Source of the DNA: Ruminococcus sp.
Lineage (GTDB): Bacteria; Bacillota; Clostridia; Oscillospirales; Ruminococcaceae
Length of the DNA: 64,000 nucleotides
Direction: 5' to 3'
Assembly: GCA_017478965.1 (NCBI GenBank)
Contig: JAFVCV010000047.1
Span: 62,001-126,000, forward strand
This document shows positions 51,581 through 58,271 of the stretch, piece by piece. Made by a program: the position numbers and the translations under genes. The notes under the pieces were generated by a model, which was not told the DNA's origin, did no database searches, and was given only the letters and a program-made list of their open reading frames with translations. Within the stretch, counting starts at the first letter, position 1; each line of letters begins with the position of its first letter.

Positions 51581-52291
51581 TCAAAAAGTATACTCTATAA
51601 CGCAGCACTGCCTGCCGTTTTCGTCGTTAAGGCTCACCGCAGTCCTGCCGTCTTTCTTGTTGAAGACCGCCGCCGTGATCCTGTCCTCCTGCTTTACCGG
51701 TATCTTGTACTCAGCCTCGATGCGCCTGGCTTTCAGCGGGCAGCTTACAAAGTCGTCGGCTATATCGAAATATCTGGCGTTATTGACATGGAGGTTCATG
51801 TCGATATCGCTTTTTCTAATAGCCGCCGGGGCAGTAAGATCCGGTCCCCCTTCCGGAAGGCTGATCTTCCTTGAAAGATACTCCATATCCAGCTTAGGAT
51901 AGACCTTGACCTTATTTATTATCTCAGCCGGCACCCTCATCAGCCTGCCGGTCTCCGTGTTCATAAAAGCCCCGCCGGCTATGGACTTGACTATCGGCTC
52001 GCCCTTGCCGTCGTATATAACGGTATTTCTGAACCCGTAGCTCCGGTTGAGTTCATAGGCCCAGGTCCTGACGGCGATCTCCTCCCCAAGGACGGGCCTG
52101 CGAATAATATCTATCTGTCTCGATATCAGGAACATCACGCAGTTCTCTCTCTCGAAAAAAGGCGAAAGCACCGGGTGTGAAAGCAGATGTCTCTGTGAGG
52201 TGTCCTGAAGATAGTCCACCAGCAGGCTGTTCTTCACCACGCTGCCCTCCCCCAGGTGGGAGCAGTATACCGTTCTCTTCATCTCATACAT
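51581..52291 (-). CDS. Acyl-ACP thioesterase
   Basis: This 236-residue protein has two hot-dog folds of the FatA/FatB type. The first contains YLQDTSQRHL and the second contains SDIDMNLHVNNARYFDIA, with the Asn/His of the active site. It releases free fatty acids from acyl carrier protein. No fatty-acid synthesis gene is adjacent. It is the last of three same-strand genes ending at the 51540-51568 terminator. Confidence 0.87.
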   Translation of the reverse strand: MYEMKRTVYCSHLGEGSVVKNSLLVDYLQDTSQRHLLSHPVLSPFFERENCVMFLISRQIDIIRRPVLGEEIAVRTWAYELNRSYGFRNTVIYDGKGEPIVKSIAGGAFMNTETGRLMRVPAEIINKVKVYPKLDMEYLSRKISLPEGGPDLTAPAAIRKSDIDMNLHVNNARYFDIADDFVSCPLKARRIEAEYKIPVKQEDRITAAVFNKKDGRTAVSLNDENGRQCCVIEYTF

Positions 52292-52319
52292 ATGTATCCA
52301 TCTCCGTTCCGGTCATCAT

Positions 52320-53105
52320 CTATGCGGTCATTGTCAGCAGCGAGTGCATGACCCAGCCGACCTCGCCTTCATACTCCACACACACCCACTTGGTCCCGTC
52401 CCGCTCCGTGGCAAGGCCCCTGCCGCTGACAGTACTGCCGTCAGGTATCTGCAAAATGACATTGTATCTCTTTGAAGGTCCGTACCTGAGGTTCAGGTAG
52501 GTCGTGTCCGAAGTGACCTTATACCTTACCTCCGAAGTGAACTTCATTCCCTCGTCCATCTCAAAAAGGCTGTCTGCGTTAAAGGCAGTGGTGGTAGTGG
52601 CGGCCGAAGTGGCCTTAGTTGTGGTCGTGGTAGTCTTCTTTGCGGTAGTCGTGGCACTTCTGGTGGTGGTATCGTCCTCCCCCAGGACTATCGTGCTTGG
52701 TCTTGTGGTAGTGGTAGCCTCTGCGCTGACCGTCACAGCCTTGGCGGTGGTGCCGTTGTGCTCCGGTATGGTATAAAAGGTCTTGGCCTCGGTCCTCCTG
52801 GTGGCGGCCATTCCGAAGTCCTGCTCCTCGTCCTCCCGGCTGAATTCATTCTCCAAGGTCCCGCTCTCCATGGCGGTGGTGGTGGTATAACCTGTATAAT
52901 CCTCATCGTCAGCATCGACCTCGCCGCCGAAATAGGCCGTTTTCGTAGTGTGGACCGACCGCCTGGTCTCCTTCACCGTGGTGGTGAAAAGGGTGGTAGT
53001 CTCCTCCTGAGGTCCTATCATCTCCACCAGTCCGCAGCCCTCCAGGGCCAAAGTATTGATGGCCATGAGCGCCGCTATGAACAGCTTTGCCGTTTTTTTA
53101 CTCAT
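52320..53105 (-). CDS. Thr-rich lipoprotein with C-terminal SH3 domain
   Basis: This 261-residue protein has a lipoprotein signal (ALEGC24), then about 150 residues very rich in Thr with acidic patches. A bacterial SH3 domain follows (about 190-258, TYLNLRYGPSKRYNVILQIP then WVCVEYEGEVGWVMHSLL). SH3b domains bind peptidoglycan or wall peptides. The Thr runs form a flexible, possibly glycosylated, spacer that would lift the domain off the membrane. A similar Thr linker occurs in the sugar-binding lipoprotein at 1800-3224. Confidence 0.82.
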   Translation of the reverse strand: MSKKTAKLFIAALMAINTLALEGCGLVEMIGPQEETTTLFTTTVKETRRSVHTTKTAYFGGEVDADDEDYTGYTTTTAMESGTLENEFSREDEEQDFGMAATRRTEAKTFYTIPEHNGTTAKAVTVSAEATTTTRPSTIVLGEDDTTTRSATTTAKKTTTTTTKATSAATTTTAFNADSLFEMDEGMKFTSEVRYKVTSDTTYLNLRYGPSKRYNVILQIPDGSTVSGRGLATERDGTKWVCVEYEGEVGWVMHSLLTMTA

Positions 53106-53151
53106 CAGTTCTCACCCTTTGTCCGTCTTTGCCTCTTTGTCTGTAAATGTA

Positions 53152-53949
53152 TCACTCTAAGCCTAAAAGTCTCTTTGCATTGCCGCTGAATATCTTTTCT
53201 TTCTCGCTGCCGCTGAGGTCAAGGCCATCTATCTTGTTTCTTATGACCGACGGGTCGTCCCATGGACAGTCGCTTGCGAAAAGTATCCTGTCGGCCCCGT
53301 GCTTTTTTATTATCTTCTCCATAAGTCCGTCCGGACATTTTCTTGAGGTAAAGGCCGTGTCAAAATAGACCTCCCCCCCGGAGCCTGCCAGGACCTCATA
53401 GACCTCCTCCCACCTGTCGTTCCCGCCCAGGTGAGCAAAGACCGCCTTCAGATGCGGGTGCCTCTTCACCATTTTCAGCGCCCTCTCCGGGGTGCAGTGT
53501 ATAAGCTCCGGCGAATAGACATCGAACCCGGAGTGGAACACCACCGGCAGCCCCCTTTTCTCTATCTCTTCATAAAAGCCGTCCAGCCGCTCCTCGTCCA
53601 CCATGAAGTCCTGATAGTCCGGGTGGAGCTTTATGCCTTTGAGCCCAAGCCGCACTATCCTGTCAAGCTCCTCAGTGAGATCCTCCGCATCGGGGTGAAC
53701 AGAGCCAAAGCTTATGAACCGGCCGCCGTTCTGCTCGGCGCACCAGTCGTTGAGCACCCTCTGCTGGGTGGGCTTTGTGGCGATCGGCAAAAGCACCCCC
53801 AGGTCAACGCCCCATTCATCGAACTTTTTCACCGTCTGGCTTATAAGGCCCCGGGTAAACGGCTCGATAAAGCACCGTGCCTGCAAGGCCGAGATCGCCC
53901 TCTCGGCTATCTTTGGATTAAAGCAGTGAACATGAAAATCTATGAGCAT
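53152..53949 (-). CDS. Amidohydrolase (Amidohydro_2 family)
   Basis: This 265-residue TIM-barrel metal-dependent hydrolase begins LIDFHVHCFNP (HxH metal ligands). It continues with GLKGIKLHPDYQDF, VVFHSGFDVYSPEL, KAVFAHLGGNDRWEEV and FASDCPWDDPS (last Asp ligand). Family members are hydrolases or decarboxylases; the substrate is unknown. AGGTGG lies 5 bases before the ATG at 53949; a GTG at 53958 overlaps that site. It probably heads the small group with the SH3 lipoprotein and thioesterase. Confidence 0.83.
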   Translation of the reverse strand: MLIDFHVHCFNPKIAERAISALQARCFIEPFTRGLISQTVKKFDEWGVDLGVLLPIATKPTQQRVLNDWCAEQNGGRFISFGSVHPDAEDLTEELDRIVRLGLKGIKLHPDYQDFMVDEERLDGFYEEIEKRGLPVVFHSGFDVYSPELIHCTPERALKMVKRHPHLKAVFAHLGGNDRWEEVYEVLAGSGGEVYFDTAFTSRKCPDGLMEKIIKKHGADRILFASDCPWDDPSVIRNKIDGLDLSGSEKEKIFSGNAKRLLGLE

Positions 53950-54077
53950 TTGTTCCACCTGACCTATCTACGTTAAAATATACGACCGTTCCCTATGATT
54001 ATACCACACCGCCCTGTGTTTTTCAAGAAATCTCACATAAATTCCCCAAAATTCTTACACTTATTACACATTTGCCC

Positions 54078-54106
54078 TTGAAAAAAAGGGCAGAATATGT
54101 TATTAT
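54078..54106 (+). promoter_or_regulatory. SigA-type promoter of the DUF6106-like gene
   Basis: TTGAAA (54078-54083) and TATTAT (54101-54106) have a 17-base spacer. A second TATAAT-like hexamer (54104-54109) overlaps. Confidence 0.55.
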
Positions 54107-54209
54107 AATAAATAGTCCTGGCCCATAAAACGGAATATCCGGCAGGTCAGGCGCCGATCATCCTGCGGGGCAGTCGCCGCCGCAGCACAATTTCAGCGGA
54201 GGCAGAACA

Positions 54210-54752
54210 ATGGACAGATTTAAAGAACAGATAATCAAAAAACAGCCCACCAATAAAGATAACCTTACCAGGATATTCATAATGCTGGCCGCTCTGGCTT
54301 TAGCCTTTGCGGTGATATTCATATCACTGATGTTCCCGAACCTTTTCGTCATAGGCTTCACCCTTGCGATCGGGGCGGTCTACGGCGGGTTCTACCTGAT
54401 GAAGAACCTGGATATCGAGTATGAATATATCTTCACCAACGGAGACCTTGACGTCGATAAGATCATGGCAGCCAGGTCGAGAAAGCGTCTTATCACTATA
54501 AAGGTGAACGACGTCACTGACATCGGCCCCTGTGAAGATCATGACGACGGCGGCAGGACTGTGGTCATGGCCTCGGCCTACGACCCGGAGTCGCAGGATT
54601 ATTTTATGGACCTCAAGCACGCCTCCTACGGCGAGACCAGGGTGATATTCACTCCCGATGACGAAATGCTGAGAATGATAAAGACCAGCCTTCCCCGCAG
54701 CATCAGGAACAAGGTGGACGTTCCCGACAGGCCTGAGGACGAAGAGGACTGA
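54210..54752 (+). CDS. Membrane-anchored DUF6106-like protein
   Basis: This 180-residue protein has two adjacent hydrophobic helices (about 22-65), then a soluble domain with NLDIEYEYIFTNGDLDVDKI and ARSRKRLITIKVNDV, and an acidic tail. It resembles DUF6106 proteins of Clostridia, of unknown function. GGAGG lies 7 bases before the ATG. The next gene starts 61 bases downstream after a weak hairpin. Confidence 0.65.
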   Translation: MDRFKEQIIKKQPTNKDNLTRIFIMLAALALAFAVIFISLMFPNLFVIGFTLAIGAVYGGFYLMKNLDIEYEYIFTNGDLDVDKIMAARSRKRLITIKVNDVTDIGPCEDHDDGGRTVVMASAYDPESQDYFMDLKHASYGETRVIFTPDDEMLRMIKTSLPRSIRNKVDVPDRPEDEED

Positions 54753-54770
54753 ACAGACACAGAAAAAAGA

Positions 54771-54789
54771 GCGGCGCAAGCCGCCTTTT
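54771..54789 (+). terminator. Short terminator-like hairpin
   Basis: A 5-bp GC stem (54771-54775 with 54780-54784) with GCAA loop is followed by CTTTTT. It is short, so read-through into the next gene is likely. Confidence 0.5.
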
Positions 54790-54813
54790 TAAATTAACGA
54801 TTAGGAGGGCCTT

Positions 54814-56385
54814 ATGGAAGAGCGCATACTGACAGTGGAGCAGATGGTATTCTGCGAGAGATATTCCGACTCCCACGGGGTGAGCCTTGGCAGGCTCATG
54901 GACAACGCCGGCAGGGAGCTTGGGCGGCACATCTTCAGCGTTTGCAGCACCAGAGGGGTCAGGGAGCCGCTTATCCTGGCCGGAAAAGGCAATAACGGCG
55001 GCGACGGCTTTGTAGCGGCGGCTCATCTCTTTGAAAAGGGGCTGCGGCCCACGGTGATGCTTTGCTGCGGAGCACCGGCCACTGACCTGGCGGTCAGGGC
55101 CTTCGAGGCGATGCCAAAGGCAATACCAGTCATCGGATACGACGGCACCGGCCTTTGCGGCGCAAAGATAGGGGCTGCCAGGGTCCTGGTGGACTGCATA
55201 TTCGGCACAGGTTTCAGGGGCAGTCTGCCAATGGAGCTGGTCCCCCTTTTCGAGGATATCAGCGGCAACCCGCATTTTACCGTAGCCTGCGACCTTCCCT
55301 CCGGGGTGGACGCACGAAGCGGCCAGTGCTGCAAAGGAGCGGTCCGGGCTGACCTGACCGTGACTATGCACGCCCCAAAGCTTGGCATGATGCTGTCCCC
55401 GGCTAAATACCTTGTCGGACGGCTGGAGGTCTGCGACATCGGCATACCCGAAAGCTCAGAGCTTTCCGGCTCCCCTGAGATGCAGGAGAAGATCTATGCC
55501 GCCGGGGATATGGAGTATTATGCCCGGCTGCTTCCGAAACGCCCTCCCGACGGCCATAAGGGCACCTTCGGAAAGCTGATCTGTCTCTGCGGCAGCGAGC
55601 ATTATATAGGCGCCGCCGGACTTTCTGTTACCGCAGCCCTCAGGACCGGGGCTGGCCTGGTGGAGCTTTTTACCCCCCGCCGGACCGCCAGCGCCCTTGC
55701 TGCCGGACTTTATGAGTGCATTTACACCGCCGCACCCTCTGACGAAGATGGCTTTGTGACCAGCGAGGTCCTGCCTGAACTGCTTGACGCTCTGAAAAAG
55801 GCGGACGCTCTGCTCATCGGCTGCGGCCTTGGCTGCACGAAGGAGACTTCGAGGCTTGTGGCGGCTCTCATCGAAAGGTCCCCCGTACCGGTAATTCTCG
55901 ATGCTGACGGCATAAATTCCATTGCGGCGAATATAGATATACTGTTGAAGAAAAGCTCAGAGGTCGTCCTGACTCCCCACCCCGGAGAGCTGGCAAGGCT
56001 ATGCGGGGCAAGCCTGGAAGAGGTCGCCCGTGACCGCCACGGCTATGCTGCGGCCCTTGCCCGGAAATACGGAGTGACCGTAATTTCCAAGTCCGCCGAG
56101 ACTCTGGTCTGCCACGGCAGCCGCACTCAGCTCATCACCGCCGGCAACACTGCCCTTTCCAAGGGCGGCTCTGGGGATATCCTGGCGGGGATAACGGCGT
56201 CGCTCATCGCCCAGTCCCCCCGGGACCTCACCTACGCCGTGCAGCTCTCCCCCTATATCCTGGGGAAGACCGCCGAGCTGCTCAGTGAGGACCGTTCCCA
56301 GCGGGGCCTGCTGCCAAGGGACATACTCGACGGGATACCGGTGTTTCTGAAAAAGCTGGAGACCGCCTCCGAGGGCGGCCGATAG
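54814..56385 (+). CDS. nnr: Bifunctional NAD(P)H-hydrate epimerase / ADP-dependent NAD(P)H-hydrate dehydratase
   Basis: This 523-residue enzyme repairs damaged NAD(P)H hydrates. The N-terminal epimerase domain (about 1-215) has GKGNNGGDGFVAA and the CDLPSGVDA loop. The C-terminal ribokinase-like dehydratase domain (about 240-515) has KGTFGKLICLCGS, GLSVTAALRTGAGLVELFTP, VVLTPHPGELARL and NTALSKGGSGDILAGI. Both domains look intact. AGGAGGGC precedes the ATG. The gene is followed by a terminator. Confidence 0.92.
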   Translation: MEERILTVEQMVFCERYSDSHGVSLGRLMDNAGRELGRHIFSVCSTRGVREPLILAGKGNNGGDGFVAAAHLFEKGLRPTVMLCCGAPATDLAVRAFEAMPKAIPVIGYDGTGLCGAKIGAARVLVDCIFGTGFRGSLPMELVPLFEDISGNPHFTVACDLPSGVDARSGQCCKGAVRADLTVTMHAPKLGMMLSPAKYLVGRLEVCDIGIPESSELSGSPEMQEKIYAAGDMEYYARLLPKRPPDGHKGTFGKLICLCGSEHYIGAAGLSVTAALRTGAGLVELFTPRRTASALAAGLYECIYTAAPSDEDGFVTSEVLPELLDALKKADALLIGCGLGCTKETSRLVAALIERSPVPVILDADGINSIAANIDILLKKSSEVVLTPHPGELARLCGASLEEVARDRHGYAAALARKYGVTVISKSAETLVCHGSRTQLITAGNTALSKGGSGDILAGITASLIAQSPRDLTYAVQLSPYILGKTAELLSEDRSQRGLLPRDILDGIPVFLKKLETASEGGR

Positions 56386-56390
56386 AATGA

Positions 56391-56427
56391 CAGGGCGTTC
56401 TTCGATATGAAGAGCGCCCTGTTTTTA
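56391..56427 (+). terminator. Terminator of nnr
   Basis: CAGGGCG (56391-56397) pairs with CGCCCTG (56415-56421), with further pairing inside, and is followed by five Ts. Confidence 0.78.
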
Positions 56428-56455
56428 TCTGTTTTACCTGAAAGGAAGATGCGAT

Positions 56456-56971
56456 TTGAAAAGATGTAAAATTTTGCCTGTCACTGCATTAGCTGCCTTT
56501 ATACTGCCCGGCTGCAGTGCGCCTGCCCGAAATGCCGCCAGGCCCCCGGCGATACCGGAGGAGCTTGAAACCACCGCCGAGTTTAGCGCCCAGGGCCGTC
56601 AGTACTCAGCCGACCTCCGCCGCAGTGCCACAGGCCTTTGGGAGTGTGTGCTGACAGCCCCGGAGACTGTGGCGGGACTGACCTACAAGCTGGAGGACAG
56701 CTCCGTGACCCTTAGCTTTGAGGACCTGGAATTTACCGTCGACCGCAGCGATCTGCCCGAATACGGCCCTGTGAAAATGCTCACCGAGAGCATTGATATG
56801 CTCATCACTTCCAAGGATCTAACCTGTACAGAAGAAGATGGCGTTCTCCACGAAAAAGCTATCATCTCCGGCCTGGACCTCAGCGCCGAGCTTTCCGGCG
56901 GCGAGCTTACCCATATCGAAGTCGAAGGCTGTTTCGCAGCTGATATAGGACAAAAAAACACCCCCGAATAA
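56456..56971 (+). CDS. Small lipoprotein of unknown function
   Basis: This 171-residue protein has a short signal ending in ILPGC, a classic lipobox. A predicted beta-rich body follows (TYKLEDSSVTLSFEDLEF, then LDLSAELSGGELTHIEVEG), reminiscent of LolA/LppX-like or DUF4340-type lipid-linked folds, but no family is recognised. The start is TTG at 56456 with AAAGGAAGA upstream. It lies after the nnr terminator. The 3' end overlaps the terminator of the convergent surface-protein gene. Confidence 0.65.
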   Translation: MKRCKILPVTALAAFILPGCSAPARNAARPPAIPEELETTAEFSAQGRQYSADLRRSATGLWECVLTAPETVAGLTYKLEDSSVTLSFEDLEFTVDRSDLPEYGPVKMLTESIDMLITSKDLTCTEEDGVLHEKAIISGLDLSAELSGGELTHIEVEGCFAADIGQKNTPE

Positions 56972-56980
56972 CGGGGGTGT
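56952..56980 (-). terminator. Terminator of the Ser/Thr-rich surface protein gene
   Basis: An 8-bp stem (56958-56965 with 56973-56980) is followed on the minus strand by seven Ts. It lies within the last codons and stop of the convergent lipoprotein gene. Confidence 0.75.
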
Positions 56981-57010
56981 AAGTTTCAGTAAATAAGTTC
57001 CTGTCAGAAA

Positions 57011-57892
57011 TTACTTCTTCTTGGAAACTACTGCAACTGCGCCTGCCAGAGCCAGACCTGCAAGTGCGATACCTGCGGTTGCGCCGGTAGCAGTGTTAGC
57101 AGTGTTGTCAGAAGCTGCGGTGCTGGAAGCTGCCTTGCTGCTGGTAGTAGTGGAAGACTTGCTGCTGGTAGTAGAAGACTTGCTGCTGGTAGTAGAAGAC
57201 TTGCTGCTGGTAGCAGTGCTGCTGGTTGCAGTGCTGCTAGCTGCGCTGCTCTCTGCTGCGCTGCTCTCTGCTACGCTGCTCTCGCCGGCATCTGCTGCCT
57301 TCATAACTACGCCCTTAGCCTCGCACTGAGTCAGTTCCAGAGTATAAGAAACCTCGGAAACGCTCTCCAGCCACTCCATATAAGCTGCGTCATCTGCGCC
57401 AAGCTTATCCTTGATCTGATCAGAGAAATCTACCTGCTGAGAGTTGCCGGAAAGGCCCCAAGACTCCTGCTTGCCGAGGAGGTCGCCGCTGATGGTAGTA
57501 TCATCAAGATCAACGTTAGTGCTGGCCTCGATGTGGAAGTTGGTGATGTTACCGCTGATAGCACCTGCATCGTCAACCTCAGTAATATTGCTGCAGCCGA
57601 GCTTGATACCGAAAGTAGGAGTCTGCTCACCGTCCTGCTGAGGTGTATACAGGCTCATACCGGAATGATCTACAGTCCACTTGATCTCATAAGTGCCAAG
57701 GGTGGATCCGCCAGTGTTCTCACCGCTGCCGTTGTTGGTGTCATACCACTGCCAGGAATCGCCACGGTTCTGGATATAAGGGTTGCAGAAGAAGCTGATC
57801 TCTGCGCTCTCATCTGCGCTGGTGGTGATAGCTGCCATAGATGCGGCAAGTGCCATTGCTGACATACCTGCTAAGATCTTTGAAATTCTCAT
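57011..57892 (-). CDS. Secreted Ser/Thr-rich protein with C-terminal anchor
   Basis: This 293-residue protein has a signal peptide (about 1-26, ending near TTSA) and a beta-rich domain (about 27-200) that begins with an aromatic-rich segment (NPYIQNRGDSWQWYD). A low-complexity Ser/Thr/Ala region follows (about 205-265) with three copies of a TSSKSST unit. The end is TATGATAG, a hydrophobic helix and KKK. The C-terminus resembles a sortase signal with an atypical motif, or a simple membrane anchor. The domain could bind carbohydrate, but no family is recognised. GGAGGAG precedes the ATG. Confidence 0.75.
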   Translation of the reverse strand: MRISKILAGMSAMALAASMAAITTSADESAEISFFCNPYIQNRGDSWQWYDTNNGSGENTGGSTLGTYEIKWTVDHSGMSLYTPQQDGEQTPTFGIKLGCSNITEVDDAGAISGNITNFHIEASTNVDLDDTTISGDLLGKQESWGLSGNSQQVDFSDQIKDKLGADDAAYMEWLESVSEVSYTLELTQCEAKGVVMKAADAGESSVAESSAAESSAASSTATSSTATSSKSSTTSSKSSTTSSKSSTTTSSKAASSTAASDNTANTATGATAGIALAGLALAGAVAVVSKKK

Positions 57893-57924
57893 TATAAATC
57901 TCCTCCAAATTTCTAGATTTATTT

Positions 57925-57961
57925 AGAATGGCAATATTTTCTTTGCTATTGCCTTAATTCT
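57925..57961 (-). promoter_or_regulatory. Leader hairpin of the Ser/Thr-rich surface protein gene
   Basis: GGCAATA (57930-57936) pairs with TATTGCC (57947-57953), extended by AGAAT/ATTCT (57925-57929 with 57957-57961). On the minus strand this hairpin sits near the 5' end of the leader, about 35 bases before the ribosome site. It may stabilise the mRNA. Confidence 0.45.
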
Positions 57962-57968
57962 AGGTTTT

Positions 57969-57997
57969 AGTATAACACTATTGCGTCCATTTGTCAA
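57969..57997 (-). promoter_or_regulatory. SigA promoter of the Ser/Thr-rich surface protein gene
   Basis: On the minus strand TTGACA (57997-57992) and TATACT (57974-57969) have a 17-base spacer. The gene-free stretch 57893-58271 holds this promoter, the leader hairpin and the tandem palindromes at 58228-58257. Confidence 0.78.
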
Positions 57998-58227
57998 GCA
58001 ATTTTATCATTTATTTTTTACCGTTCGGGCCAAATTTTTCACAAAGTTTTCACACGGAAATTGTGCAGAACTCACAGAAAACGATTTCGATATTCCATTC
58101 CGGCCGATTTTTTTCATCTTGCATGACCTGTTCACATAATATCCGGGACGCCGTTTACAGGCCGTCCTTTCAGTATTCTTTGCAGACTGGCGCTTTTTTA
58201 TTCAGTCCTCCGCCTGACCGGCCGCAA

Positions 58228-58257
58228 TATCAGCGCTGATAAATATCATCGCTGATA
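58228..58257. promoter_or_regulatory. Tandem palindromic sites, possible operator
   Basis: TATCAGCGCTGATA (58228-58241) is a perfect 14-bp palindrome. TATCATCGCTGATA (58244-58257) repeats it with one change, 16 bases on. They lie between the stop of the VWA gene and the surface-protein promoter, with no T tail, so a protein-binding site is likelier than a terminator. Confidence 0.45.
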
Positions 58258-58271
58258 TAAATATTTTAACA

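Noticed and set aside
52570..52760. GT-rich repeat considered as non-coding satellite
   Set aside because: It is the Thr-codon-rich linker of the SH3 lipoprotein.
57120..57260. Repeated units considered as a CRISPR array or minisatellite
   Set aside because: The repeats are in frame and encode TSSKSST in the surface-protein stalk. There are no spacers.
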